Assembly: GCA_963854835.1 (NCBI GenBank)
Contig: OY978530.1
Span: 21,471,937-21,535,936 of the forward strand
Reading direction: 5' to 3'
Source: Megamerina dolium
Taxonomy: Eukaryota > Arthropoda > Insecta > Diptera > Megamerinidae
DNA: 64,000 nucleotides
Of the stretch, positions 22,141-32,814 are shown piece after piece; the first letter of the stretch is position 1; the number at the start of each line of letters is the position of its first letter. The notes beneath the pieces are model-generated. The model was not told the DNA's origin, ran no database searches, and saw only the letters and a list, made by a program, of their open reading frames with translations. The translations under genes and the position numbers were made by a program.

Positions 22141-23280
22141 ATGGAGAATATTCGTTCTGCCAACGTCGCTGCACTTCGGCAAATATGTATGGAGGCAGGT
22201 CATGCGAGTAGTGGAAACAAAAATGTTTCCACTACTTATTCAACGTTTCGTGGACAATATACGAATTGAAGAACATTGTGAAAGTGCGAATTCGGTATTA
22301 GCTTAACGTGTGGCTAAACTTGAGAAAACGATACGCGAAATAGAAAATAGACAAAAAAATGGTGCAACGTCTCAACATTTTGTGCAACAAAATAGACGCA
22401 TTACTACACAAATAGATACACAAACGCAAACATTGCCAACAAATTTGTTTACTGTTCAATCGTACCACCTTTACCATCAATTGAAAATTGTTCTCAAAAT
22501 GTTAATCGTCAACAGATGTCTTGTTCTGTTCCCATGAGTGAAACTCCTGTTTGTACACAACCTGTGGCATACTCGATACTGATACTACGAGATACGTTAA
22601 TTGTGCACCACGTTCAATTTATACAACTCAATCCGTGTACGCCAATCCGTCCATGCCATAGCAACAAGCTTGGCAACCGCGTTCAATGTATAATGTGCAG
22701 CGTAATATAATCAAACTTTTACCGTCGTTCAATCCACTATCCAACATATCGTTAAATGTTATTCAATTCGTACAACGCGTTGATATGGTACGAAGTGCAT
22801 ACGGTATAGAAGACATGATACTATTATGCAGCATACAGCGCAGGGTACAGCGAAACAGTTGATTGACTCAATGCAAGTTGTATATACATCGTGGCGTGAG
22901 TTTTCACAACGGTTTCTAAATGATTTTCTATCTTAAAGAGTGATGCTCAAGTGCATATCAAGATGGCACAAATGGAAAGAGTTGTAAATGAAACAACCCA
23001 AGCATTCTATTACCGTATGGTTGCATACGGTATGAAATAATTATGATATGTTCAATGAAGTTAAATCCGCGTCACAATTTAAGGTTAAACGCCAATAACG
23101 AAACATACGTCCGTTCTACGTAACACCAATGCAAAATCGAACGAAAATGTAAAGTGTTACAATTGCTTGAAAATGGGGCACTATTCAATTCGATGTCTGG
23201 AACCGCAAAAAAAAGGTACGCTGTACGAAGTGGCACCGTACGAATCATATGACTTAAAATTGTCCGGAGAAGCGCCATAA
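22141..23280 (+). pseudogene. Retroelement gag remnant, uninterrupted, unit copy 2
   Basis: This is the counterpart of the split remnant at 10303-13955, here contiguous. It starts with the ATG at 22141 and ends with the knuckle C-Y-N-C...G-H...C near 23154-23197. The sequence at 22754-22764 is the intact target into which the jockey LINE inserted in copy 1. Stops near the start show that it was already non-coding. Confidence 0.6.
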
Positions 23281-23299
23281 CGACATAAAAGGGATTAAC

Positions 23300-24175
23300 C
23301 CGAAAATATCCGGTCCCTCTATAGGTGCCTCTATCCTCTGGTTGATGTCCTCGACAAGTATAAGACTGACATCACCGGACTTCAAGAAATGCGATGGACG
23401 GGAAAGGATTGCTCTAAAAGAGCATCTTGTGATATCTACTACAGTTGCCATGCGGAGAGGCACAAACTCGGATGTGGATAGAGAAAGTATGACGTGAATA
23501 AGCTGCAATCGCCACAGACAGGTACAAGAAGAGAGAACTAAAAAGACGCGAGTATAATTAAATAGAGATGAGCACAGACAGGAATGAGACTCGAAAATTC
23601 TTTGAGAAGATCAAGCACCTAAGTGGCGGTTTAAATCCGGGAGCCTTTTCCTGTAGTGACAAAAATGGGAATCTGTTTACAGATGTTCAGAGTGTACTGC
23701 GGTTATAGAGAGAACACTTCTCCACGTTACTGAATGACTATGCTACTAACAATTCCGTCAGTGGAGAAAATTGCCCGATAACCCCAATTACAGATGATGG
23801 TGTTGATGTTCCACCACCCGACTATGACGAGGTTGAAACGGCCATTTTAAGGCTGAAGAACAATAAAGCTGCAGGTGCTGATGGCCTGCCTGCCGAGTTG
23901 TTTAAGACTGGAGGCGATGAGCTGCTCAGCAGCATGCACGAGATCATATGCAGAATATGCTCGGCTGAAAGCATGCCCGGTGATTGGAAACTCAGTGTTT
24001 TCTGTCCCTTACATAAGAAAGGAGACCCCTCAATTAGCGCCAACTACCTTCGAATAAGCCTTCTTAGCATCGTATAGAAGGTTCTATCAAGCGCATCGTG
24101 TGAAAGATTAAAGCCTATGCTAACAACCTGATTGAACCTTATCAGCGTTGCGACAAGGTTCAATCGTTCATTCCA
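23300..24175 (+). pseudogene. RTE-type LINE remnant, unit copy 2
   Basis: Duplicate of 13975-14850 with the same endonuclease-to-RT deletion and the same break into mariner sequence. One substitution was noticed near 23758. Confidence 0.75.
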
Positions 24176-24820
24176 CGTAAAAGACGTCCAAAAAGTGCAC
24201 CAACACCAGAAATCATAGCCAAATTTCAGAATATGAGTTTGGAAGATCGTTGATTGACCGAGAGAGATTTAGTGCTCGTGACATCTCATAAGGTAGTTTG
24301 AGCCATATTTTAAGTGATGTTTTGGGTTACAAGAACCAAGTGCACCAACATCAGAAATCATAGCCAAATTTCAGAATATGAGTTTGGAAGATCGTTGATT
24401 GACCGAGAGAGATTTCTTACTCTAGACATCTCATAAGGTAGTTTGAGCCATATTTTAAGTGATGTTTTGGGTTACAAGAGGCTGTATGCACAATAGGTGT
24501 CGCATTCGTTAAAAACGGTTTAAAAACACACTCAAATGTGACGTTCTCAATAACATTTGGAGATTTTATTCGTAAATTGGAGGAACGTTGGAATAAATGT
24601 ATTGAACTTTTGGGAGAATATACTGAATAAGAAAAAGCATTTCAAGCCATAAAATCGTGTTTTTCATTTCTATTCTAAAAATTTAATTTAATTTTCTAAA
24701 AATACAATTACGATTCCTTAGTTATCAGAAATTTTTTTCTTACAAAAGCTGATTCAGAACTATTGTATGTACAAAAATTTGCTCTGTGCGTGTATGATCA
24801 TTGCATTGAGTTGAAACATT
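24176..24820 (+). pseudogene. mariner transposase remnant fused to RTE, unit copy 2
   Basis: Duplicate of 14851-15495, including the internal ~134-bp tandem repeat and the C-terminal W-N-K-C-I-E-L-L-G piece. It shares the fusion point with copies at 14851 and 44480. Confidence 0.7.
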
Positions 24821-26122
24821 CTCCAAGATTTTACTCGTAGCGCTATCGCAGTGTGACATCGAAGCCTATAACATCTGAAAGTCTTTAAGCTCACGGTTGT
24901 CAACTACGTTGACTTACCTCACGCTACATGCTAAATGCTCAAGGACTAGAAAATCTTGTAGCAAATACATTGGAAGTAGAGACTCATCAGCTCTAAATGT
25001 CACCGACAGTTTCGTCGATGATCGTAAATTTGAAAAATACATATGACAATAGACAGGTCATCGCAAAATACCGTATACAGAGAAAATGTGTATGTCCGAT
25101 ACATATTTTCTGTATTTCTGAAATTCTCCTTGATTTGGACAATGGTCTACACATCTCACACTTTATGCAAATTTAACGGCATATTTATGCATTTTAACGG
25201 TTTACGGCGAAAACCAATTTTGGCACCCCTTTCATCCACTTTTATGCTTTATGAGGCAAAAGTGGACAATATAAACATTATGTGTGCAAGAAAGTAGACC
25301 TTCCTGATTCAACACATCCCGCATTAGCGAGCGATTCGATTTTGCTTTTAGCTCCAGGTTTCTTAACTACGTTGTTTTACCTTTCTCTCACATCTGCTCT
25401 ACGACCATGGATAAAGTTTAAATTCTCTACCGATCTTTCTATCAACGATATAACCAAGATCATGCTCATGCTCAAGATCATCTAATAGATTACTACTCTT
25501 AATATAGAGGTGATCACAATCTTTAGAAAATTGACTTTCATAGATCACACACCATTGTTAAGGAAGTAACAATTCGGATAATCCATATTCCCGTTCCAAG
25601 AAACACTCACTCGCGAGTTCCTCTTGAGTGTTATCTTATTACGTAAGAAGAAAGGAACCATACAAGAAAGAGTCACTAAAGTATATTCAACAATCCACTG
25701 TAAAAGTTCATCAGTTAACATTTCACAACATTCAACATTCTCCCTCCCAAAATGCTTTTTTCAATGCACATCGCTTATGCTTTTTTACTTACAGTACGCA
25801 TTGAAGAATATGTCGGTCGTGAAACTTCTCCTAGTTATTTCTCCGTTCCGGATGTCATGCTGTATTTGTTTATGTTGAACCATCAAGCTTGTTCGGCGCA
25901 AGTTCATCGACGGACTCTATTCTTCGCGCTCAACTCTTAATTATTAAGTTATACTATTGATTTAAGTTATTTTTAAGTATTTTGAATTTCATTACTATAT
26001 TTGCAATTTTTACTTCTTAAATTTGTTTCGCAATTTATTCGCTCTCTTCCCTTTTTTTAAACTATCTACGCCAGAGTGAAGGCGCAGCACTGCCGGTATA
26101 AAAATAAAAAAATATGTGGCTC
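24821..26122. other. Unassigned sequence, unit copy 2
   Basis: Duplicate of 15496-16797. No domain, repeat or RNA gene was recognised. Confidence 0.4.
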
Positions 26123-26345
26123 TTAAAGCCCATCACTTTTTCTGAGCTTTGTCACAGAGTTCTTTTAGAAGCTTTTTCATGGCAAGTTGTTACTGTCGGA
26201 AGAATTGCCAATTGCTTGCCGACAGGTGGGTACCGTTCGAAAGAAAAATCTTTTCGATATTAAATTTATTATGCATCAGCCGGGAATTGAACCACGACCT
26301 ACAAGTCAGTAGGCCAACACACTAACCACTGAGCTACCGCACCCA
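26123..26345 (-). mobile_element. tRNA-derived SINE, unit copy 2
   Basis: Duplicate of the SINE at 16798-17020, with the same tRNA-like head at the high-coordinate end and the same 3' truncation. It was copied with the unit rather than inserted separately. Confidence 0.85.
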
Positions 26346-27042
26346 CTGTATTGTATTCACATTTCTTTTCTTCCACTCTCTCTCTCTCTCTCTCTTTATT
26401 TTTCATTTCTTTTCTTTTACTCTCGCTCTCTCCCTCTGTCTCTCTTTGCTTTTGTATTTTTATTTATTTTATTTTTTTCTCAAAGGTTATATTTTCTTCA
26501 GATTTTTTTAGCTTTATTCTTTTTTTGGATCGCTATATTCACGGCAGTGCGCGTTTTACCATTTCGCTTTTTAGTAAAATCTAAATAAAAACTCAAAATA
26601 AAGTAAGTAATTTTAAGTAAAATTATAACAAGTGTAAATAGGTTAATAGGTAAATAGGTTAAAAACAATATAAACTAAGATATACTCTAAACTAAAAACA
26701 TAAGTGCGAAACGAAAATATATACAGAATTGTGAAAAAAAACAAACATACCATAAAAATATGAATATAAAGAAAAATTAAAAGGAGTGTTGCACTTGTGG
26801 CGGCATCGACATATGACAGCTAACAACAACGGCAGCGCAACATCGACAACAACATCATTAGGCAAGCCTTGCCATCAAGTGGCGCACCGACAATCACTAC
26901 TCCACATACACAGCCAACAATAATAGAAAAGAAGATTGCGACGATCAGAGAAGCTTTTTCTAGATGTGACATCACAATACTTCAGCTGCGAGAGAAGATG
27001 ACAGAATGGCAAACAAATTGAAAAGAAAAATACATAGTATAA
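26346..27042. other. Pyrimidine-rich and AT-rich spacer, unit copy 2
   Basis: Duplicate of 17030-17719, with a (CT)n tract one dinucleotide shorter at about 26376. The last bases before 27136 are BEL-derived. Confidence 0.4.
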
Positions 27043-27136
27043 TTAACCAAATAAGACAATCATAACATTTGTTCTCAGGTCATTTACAGTATATGCCAAA
27101 GCATGTTTAGGTAGTGTCAAAATTACTATGTGCCAA

Positions 27137-28900
27137 AATATGTCAAATTTATTAACCTTCTGGAAAAACGTTTAAACGTAATTAAAAACGTTTTTGTTAA
27201 TTACTGTTGATTTTACTAAACTGGTATCTGCCCCAGAGTCTACAAGTAATATGAGTTTTCCATTTTTTGATTCCTCACACGGAAACTCAATGAACACATC
27301 ATTACATCAGAGACTCCAAAACAATAACCACGATTGCTATTACTGGATGCGCAAGATGGGTCGACAATCCCTCTGGACGCCTGACTACCAACTTCCACCA
27401 TCCTACTATCTGACGTGGAGGGTGCTTCAACAATCTTTAAACACGCATGATTGACACCTTCCCTTTCAGCTGGCCTATCTTTAGCAAAATTTTGGGGTTC
27501 CCGGTTTACTGGCCGTACCTGGGCCCCCCGTAGTTTCCCTGAGTCTTTTCCAAGTCTTTGCGTTTGTAACAATCGGCAATCCTGTGTCCGGGCTTCCTGC
27601 AAAAGAAACATTTGGTTTCGAACTTACTCCGATTAGGCCCTACATTTTCTTGGCTTCCCTTACTATGGCCTGTTTTTGGAGTATAATTCCCTTGCGGCTT
27701 TGTATTGTTTGTGAACGACGTACAAGATAGATTGAACTCATGCCCATATTGCTTACATTTTATACAGAAGGGCGTATTTTTTCTTTTAAAACATTCGTCC
27801 TTTGTGTCCCTTCTTCAGAAGGAACAGGTAGAAACTTTCCTTTGGCCGTTTTGAGGATTTTCTTTATTCTTTGAGTACTGATCTTGCTTAAATGGCACTT
27901 TATTATTTCTGTTTTGGTGGAACGCTACTATGTTACCCGTTTGGGTTTGGCAATCTTCATAAGAATTTAATAAGGTATTGAGACCTACATTTTCTCCTAC
28001 GTTAAGTGTGTAGTGCTGTTGCCCTCTGTTGAGTAGGATATTCGCATTTGCGGCTTCCACCGTCAGTTCCTCCAACGTACCTGTCTTACCTAGCATATGT
28101 ACTCTAAGCATTGGTTCACTAAGGCCTGTTACGAATGCTTTCCTTGTGAACCCCTCTAGCTCCTACAGCAGTGCTCGGTCTTCTTTTCCCCCATATGTGG
28201 TTTTGACACAGTGAGTTGCGGCGGTTTTCAATTCGTTTAATCTCCTGGCGAACGCACGTATGCTCTCTTGTGGTAATTACCGTGCAAACTGGATTTGGCG
28301 AGTGATGGGTTCTAGCTGGGCTATCTTCAAGTATGTGTTTTTTAGAAGTCTATATAGTTCTTCCAAATTGGCAAATTTTTTCGCCAATACCAAATTAAAC
28401 GCATCTCCGTACAGACGTTGTTTTATACAGGATATGAAATCTTCCAACTCATCTGGTTTAAGTCCTTTGCTGGCTAATTTACACCCAGCGATAAATTGGT
28501 GGACTTCCGTTCTCAAATCCTTTGAGTGTGAGTACTGGAACTAGTCTACTAACCATCTGCGCTATCTCGTCTATACGCATTTTTTCCGTTGTTTGTGGCT
28601 GCGAGTTTGTAAGTATCTTCCTTACAGGTGCACGGCGGCGAAGAGGTGTCTCTTCTGCTAAACTGCGTTCTCTCTCAAGATTTCTTACTTGGGCCTGGAG
28701 GGCGCTTAATTGCTCAGTGTCCACGGACGTTCTGAGTCTCTTTTCTATAAATTCCTCGGAAATATTTCTCTCCTTAAGTAATCCTTCTAACTCCTGTTCC
28801 CTTCGGTGGAGTTCTACGTTCTTTGCGTCTAGTTGTTCAGCTTCCAATCCTAGGTTTACAATCCTTAATCTGAGGTTTCATACGACCCAATAGCCAGGTT
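27137..28900 (-). mobile_element. Ty3/gypsy fragment (copy 2), inverted, gag to protease
   Basis: This minus-strand relative of 2130-5887 shares N-x-E-P-Q-N-F-A-K, S-Q-A-S-R-G-I-V and K-K-F-A-N-L-E-E-L-Y. It reads from gag (about 28850) down to the protease start and is cut at 27137 by the tandem unit. The other end is cut near 28920 by a LINE 5' end. Divergence from copy 1 shows that it is a separate insertion, not part of a recent inverted duplication. Confidence 0.85.
27210..28850 (-). pseudogene. gag: gypsy copy 2 gag with zinc knuckles and protease start
   Basis: From 28847 down: an N-terminal coiled coil rich in E, R and L (E-L-H-R-R-E-Q-E-L-E; L-E-R-E-R-S-L-A-E-E); a gag core (28516-28277, then to 27815) with L-G-K-T-G-T-L-E; three knuckles around 27835-27600, the last being C-F-F-C-R-K-P-G-H-R-I-A-D-C; a linker; and L-I-L-L-V-D-S-G-A-D-T-S, an intact retropepsin active-site motif near 27210-27250. 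Frame changes at about 28280, 27815 and 27610 break the gag. It is useful as a reference for reading copy 1. Confidence 0.8.
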
Positions 28901-28990
28901 AAAAAATTGCTCAGCCGCAAACGGAGTATACGGATACCTGGCGCCCTCCGTATTATTTAGCCTTATGTGTGTATTCGGATCTCTGCACAG

Positions 28991-30253
28991 ATGTACCTCC
29001 CCTTCTCCGAAACTCGTGGGATTTTTATGGTATTAGTAAAGAACACAAAAACAAAAACAAAAACAAAGGAAGTAAAATCGGGAGAGGCAGCGAAAGCCGT
29101 GGAGGATAGCCCAGGGCCTAGCCATGCAGAGAATCTCCCGAGATCAAGTACGAGCGCAAGCTTGCCACTACCAATCAACAGAACATCGGTTACCAAACCG
29201 ACGTTCGCGGCTGTACCCAACCACAAAAACCGTCGTACTGTGACGAGAATTTTAGAAAGATTACGTGCCATACCGGAGAATGAGAGATATGCTAAACAGA
29301 AGGCCTCACTGGTATGGGCGACCGACATAACAAATCGCAGCAACATCAAGCGCCAGCGTTCATCTGAAGACACTGCCAAACCAGTTGCTAAAAGAGCCCG
29401 CGGCAATGTGGGTCACACTTTTAGCGAAATCCTTCAAGGGGACTTGGTAATGGCGGTAGTCGACAGAAATGACGCTGATGGCTTCATCGCTTCATCAAAT
29501 TGGAGACTGCTAGAATGTAAGCTAGCAGAGATCTTCAATCCTCTAATGGAAGAGCATCCCGGACCTCCGCCTATTGTACGAGAAGCTGGATGGCATCAAG
29601 GCAACATTAAACTGATTGCCTGTGCCGATCAACGTACTCTCGACCTATACAAAATAGCGATCACCAGAGCTGGAGAAGTATGGCCGGGTGCGCGCCTAGA
29701 GGTGATAGAGAGAGACGCTATCCCGAGTATGCCGCGCACCTCTGCCTGGATCCCAGCGGAACCTAGTGACCCGGCCATTATTATTAAAAATATAAAGATG
29801 TGTAATACTACCCTCCCAACACACAACTGGCGAATAGCCAAGTTGGATGAGGAGAAGAAAGGAACATACCGTAGGGTGACCATAATCGTCAACCAAGAGT
29901 CCCTGGTACCCCTGGCGAAATCCGGTGGGTACATAAACTATTGTTTTTCGAGGATCAACCTACTTGTATATAGGAAGGACGACCTAGAAACACACGCAGG
30001 CGATCAGTCACTGGCAAAACGGATGGAGACGGAGGAGACGCTCCCTATCAGCTCCAGGATGCTTGTGCGGCAGGACTCGCGCCACTCGTTTTCCTCAGAA
30101 TCCCATGCTGCAGGGTATGTGGATCGGATTTTACTGGAGGATGAGTTGCTGGACTCTGGAGACGATGAGGTCAACGTCACTATTGTGGAAGCGAAAGTGA
30201 CCAATGGTGGCGGTGATGCTTCATTGCCTACAGATAAACCTGCACAAGTCTAA
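28991..30253 (+). CDS. LINE ORF1 protein, DUF4780-like
   Basis: This is an intact frame of about 420 residues. After a lysine/threonine-rich start (K-T-K-T-K-T-K) comes a serine/proline-rich region, basic patches (K-R-Q-R; A-K-R-A-R) and then a folded domain from about residue 140: G-D-L-V-M-A-V-V-D, L-E-E-H-type linker, G-N-I-K-L-I-A-C-A-D, V-W-P-G-A-R-L-E-V and S-A-W-I-P. This order fits the DUF4780 family, common in ORFs linked to insect retrotransposons. No CCHC knuckle is present. The first in-frame ATG is at 28991; the ATG at 29027 is also plausible. Presumed role: RNA/nucleic-acid binding in the LINE RNP (inferred). Confidence 0.7.
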   Translation: MYLPFSETRGIFMVLVKNTKTKTKTKEVKSGEAAKAVEDSPGPSHAENLPRSSTSASLPLPINRTSVTKPTFAAVPNHKNRRTVTRILERLRAIPENERYAKQKASLVWATDITNRSNIKRQRSSEDTAKPVAKRARGNVGHTFSEILQGDLVMAVVDRNDADGFIASSNWRLLECKLAEIFNPLMEEHPGPPPIVREAGWHQGNIKLIACADQRTLDLYKIAITRAGEVWPGARLEVIERDAIPSMPRTSAWIPAEPSDPAIIIKNIKMCNTTLPTHNWRIAKLDEEKKGTYRRVTIIVNQESLVPLAKSGGYINYCFSRINLLVYRKDDLETHAGDQSLAKRMETEETLPISSRMLVRQDSRHSFSSESHAAGYVDRILLEDELLDSGDDEVNVTIVEAKVTNGGGDASLPTDKPAQV

Positions 30254-30308
30254 GGCGGCCTCAGCCGCTCTTATCCTTCGTCTGGAAGCCGACGGAGAAG
30301 ACATCGTG
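30216..30308 (+). pseudogene. LINE ORF2 N-terminus, truncated
   Basis: An ATG at 30216, in a different frame from ORF1 and overlapping its last 38 bp, opens a frame beginning M-L-H-C-L-Q-I-N-L-H-K-S-K-A-A-S-A-A-L. This is the usual start of an APE endonuclease in RNase-H-bearing LINEs of the I/LOA type. It is lost at about 30308, where minus-strand RTE sequence takes over. Confidence 0.65.
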
Positions 30309-31170
30309 ATTGCAGCTTACTGACGTCGAGCTTTCTCTGTGTGGGACTTCTCTTGTTATTTGCGACACATAAGCGTGTGCGCACCTTAGCTGCAACAAGG
30401 TAGTGATCCGAGTCGATGTTGGCACCACGGATCGATTTCACGTCCATCACACTGGAAGCATGCCTTCCGTCAATCATCACATGATCAATTTGGTTTCTTG
30501 TACGTTGATCTAGAGACAGCCATGTCGCTTTGTGGATGCCGAGATGCTGGAATCTGGTACCACCAATTACCGTGTTTCGTGCTGCGGCGAAGTCGATCAG
30601 CCTCATTCCGGCTGAATTTCCCGACAGTTGGACCAAAGGTACCTTTCTTGCCTACCCTGGCATTAAAGTCGCCAAGCACGATTTTGATATCGTGGCGGGG
30701 GCAGCGGTCATAAGCTTCTTCGAGGCGCTGAAAGAAGCTCTCCTTGGTCACATTGTCCTTCACATCCGTCGGAGCGTGGGCACATATAAGGCTGATGTTG
30801 AAAAATTTTGCCTTGATGCGGATTGTGGCCAGCCGTTCGTTCACAGGCGTGAACTGTAAGACAAGATGTCGTAGTCTCTTGCTGACCGAAAATCCACATC
30901 CTAATTCGTGCCTTTCAGCATGGCAACTGTAGTAGATGTCATAGGACGCTCTTTTGGAGCAGCCCTGTCCTGTCCATCGCATTTCCTGGAGAGCGGTGAT
31001 GTCAGCTCTGTATTTTTCGAGGACATCAACCAGCTGGATAGACGCACCCTCCCTATAAAGGGATCGGACATTCCAGGTGCATATCCGTAAATCATTGTCC
31101 TTTTTTCGTTTGCGGGGGTCATCAACAAAAGCGGTAGTCCTTATCCGAGGCATATTTGTTTTTTTCATTG
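30271..31170 (-). pseudogene. RTE-type LINE endonuclease, frameshifted
   Basis: From 31168 down the frame encodes an APE-type endonuclease: F-V-D-D-P-R-K-R-K-K, then L-R-I-C-T-W-N-V-R-S-L-Y (the N in the WNVR box is a catalytic-site marker), I-T-A-L-Q-E-M-R-W-T-G, I-C-A-H-A-P-T-D, and L-G-D-F-N-A-R-V-G-K. A frameshift near 30605 moves the end into another frame (30636-30271) with L-I-D-F-A-A-A-R-N, N-Q-I-D-H-V-M-I-D-G-R-H and N-I-D-S-D-H-Y-L-V. These are the residues often labelled craniofacial-development-protein-2-like. RT is absent. Confidence 0.8.
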
Positions 31171-31514
31171 GGGGGATTTTTTATATGGCGGGTCCCAAAC
31201 CCAACGCACAACCTCTAACCGAGGTGATTTTCGCCACTCACTTCAGCCGCCTCCCAGCGGGTGCCAGGAAGACGTTGCCCGGTGGTCGCCACATGTAGGG
31301 CCCCCATTAATAATAATCAAAGCGCCATCACATAGTAAGCAGAGCAAGCTATATGACTACCCCTCATTAACAAATAAAGGTATCATCACATAGCGCTCAG
31401 ATCAAACTACATGACAGCCAGTGAGTTGACTTGCGATGAGTTCAACAAGGATTGCACTAGCCCCACCCGGTTGAGGCAGTTAGACACGTTACCTTGCGAA
31501 AACACCACCAGACC

Positions 31515-31515
<1 letters not shown>
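31171..31515. other. RTE 5' flank and short repeats
   Basis: Probably includes the 5' untranslated part of the minus-strand RTE fragment. Two imperfect direct repeats around CATCACATAG...CTA(T/C)ATGAC lie at about 31328-31352 and 31386-31413. No gene was found. Confidence 0.4.
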
Positions 31516-31550
<35 letters not shown>

Positions 31551-31555
31551 GTATG

Positions 31556-31620
<65 letters not shown>
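31516..31620. repeat. (AT)n microsatellite with ATGT variants
   Basis: About 100 bp of alternating A and T with occasional G. Frames reading tyrosine-isoleucine repeats across it are not genes. Confidence 0.95.
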
Positions 31621-31622
<2 letters not shown>

Positions 31623-31944
31623 CCTGCACAAAATGCGACTGGTCTGGTATATATCGGGGATCAGTCGCAAAGGAATATGCGACTAATCGCACTATTGATC
31701 TCTTTATATGGAGTGAACTCTTCCCTTTTGTTCGAGCATGTCCTATGAAGTAGAGAAGTAGATTAGTACGTTTAGAAATTTTCATTCAATGCATTATAAT
31801 TCTTAATTATATTTTCTTTTAAATTTTTTGACAATTTACCCATTATTACAGAAAGAGTACAGATCAAGAAATTTATTTTCATTAATTGCATTATAATTTC
31901 TGATGCATATATTTCATATTTAAATGTACAAATAAAATGTACGT

Positions 31945-32045
31945 ATTTTCTCTTCTCGGATTCGAACCTGGGTATCCACATCATGTGTTTTGCTATCGTA
32001 TATTCTATCACCGTCGTTCTACCAGCTACGCTAAACTGCAACATA
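31945..32045 (-). other. tRNA-like sequence, pseudo-tRNA or SINE head
   Basis: The minus strand has an A-box TAGCGTAGCTGG (32033-32022) and a B-box GGTTCGAATCC (31968-31958), both matching RNA polymerase III consensus. The distance between them is longer than in most tRNAs and the acceptor arms do not pair. It differs from the SINE family elsewhere in the window. It is either a decayed tRNA or the head of another SINE. Confidence 0.5.
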
Positions 32046-32141
32046 GCATTGTTAACTTAAAAGCGATTAACTTAAAAGTGTAGAAAATTTCAAAAAATTT
32101 GAATTAAATTAAAAATTGATCCCGAAAAGATTAATCCCGAA

Positions 32142-32384
32142 CTACTCTCTTTAGAGATAGATATAGTTCTTTATTTAAAAAATATTCTTACAAATTATAA
32201 ATCAACAGCTAATACAAAATAAACAATTAAAGAACATACGTCCGACAGACGACTATATAGTCATTGTCGTATGTTCTTTAATTGTTTATTTTGTATTAGC
32301 TGTTGATTTATAATTTGTAAGAATATTTTTTAAATAAAGAACTATATCTATCTATCTATCTATCTATCTACTCTCTTTAGAGAT
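32142..32384. mobile_element. Foldback element with 86-bp arms and flanking direct repeats
   Basis: The segment 32155-32240 is the perfect reverse complement of 32268-32353, with a 27-bp loop. A 17-bp direct repeat, CTACTCTCTTTAGAGAT, lies immediately outside at 32142-32158 and 32368-32384, with a short TATC microsatellite between the right arm and the right repeat. This resembles an inserted hairpin with target-site duplication, or a hairpin-forming MITE. It has no coding potential. Confidence 0.75.
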
Positions 32385-32402
32385 TAGTCGCAAATTTTTT
32401 GC

Positions 32403-32406
<4 letters not shown>

Positions 32407-32461
<55 letters not shown>

Positions 32462-32470
32462 ATATATATA

Positions 32471-32515
<45 letters not shown>

Positions 32516-32548
32516 TTATATATATAAATATATATATATATACATATT

Positions 32549-32592
<44 letters not shown>

Positions 32593-32596
32593 TATT

Positions 32597-32656
<60 letters not shown>

Positions 32657-32660
32657 TATT

Positions 32661-32711
<51 letters not shown>

Positions 32712-32742
32712 ATATATGTAAGTGGTCTGATTCGGCTAATCC

Positions 32743-32814
<72 letters not shown>

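Larger units (their letters stand above)
17821..27136. repeat. Tandem ~9.3-kb composite unit, copy 2 (no LINE)
   Basis: This is the second copy of the unit at 5888-17820, in the same orientation. It lacks the jockey insertion and the 95-bp duplication. It ends at 27136, after which gypsy sequence on the minus strand begins. Substitutions relative to copy 1 were noticed near 20287, 22190, 23758 and 24419, among a few others. Confidence 0.95.
28925..30308 (+). mobile_element. LINE with DUF4780-type ORF1, truncated in ORF2
   Basis: The 5' end (GGATACCTGGCGCCCTCC at 28932) is shared with the opposite-strand LINE whose end lies near 34705, which marks it as an element terminus. ORF1 is intact and overlaps the start of ORF2. 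ORF2 is cut after about 93 bp, where an RTE fragment on the other strand begins. Confidence 0.75.

Noticed and set aside
28967..30253. DUF4780 frame as a host gene
   Set aside because: It is bounded by a LINE 5' end and followed by an overlapping ORF2 start, so it is an ORF1.
31494..31785. Open frames of repeated tyrosine-isoleucine across AT arrays (also near 46828, 52979, 55393, 59402, 61012)
   Set aside because: They are simply translations of (AT)n microsatellites on both strands, without coding features.
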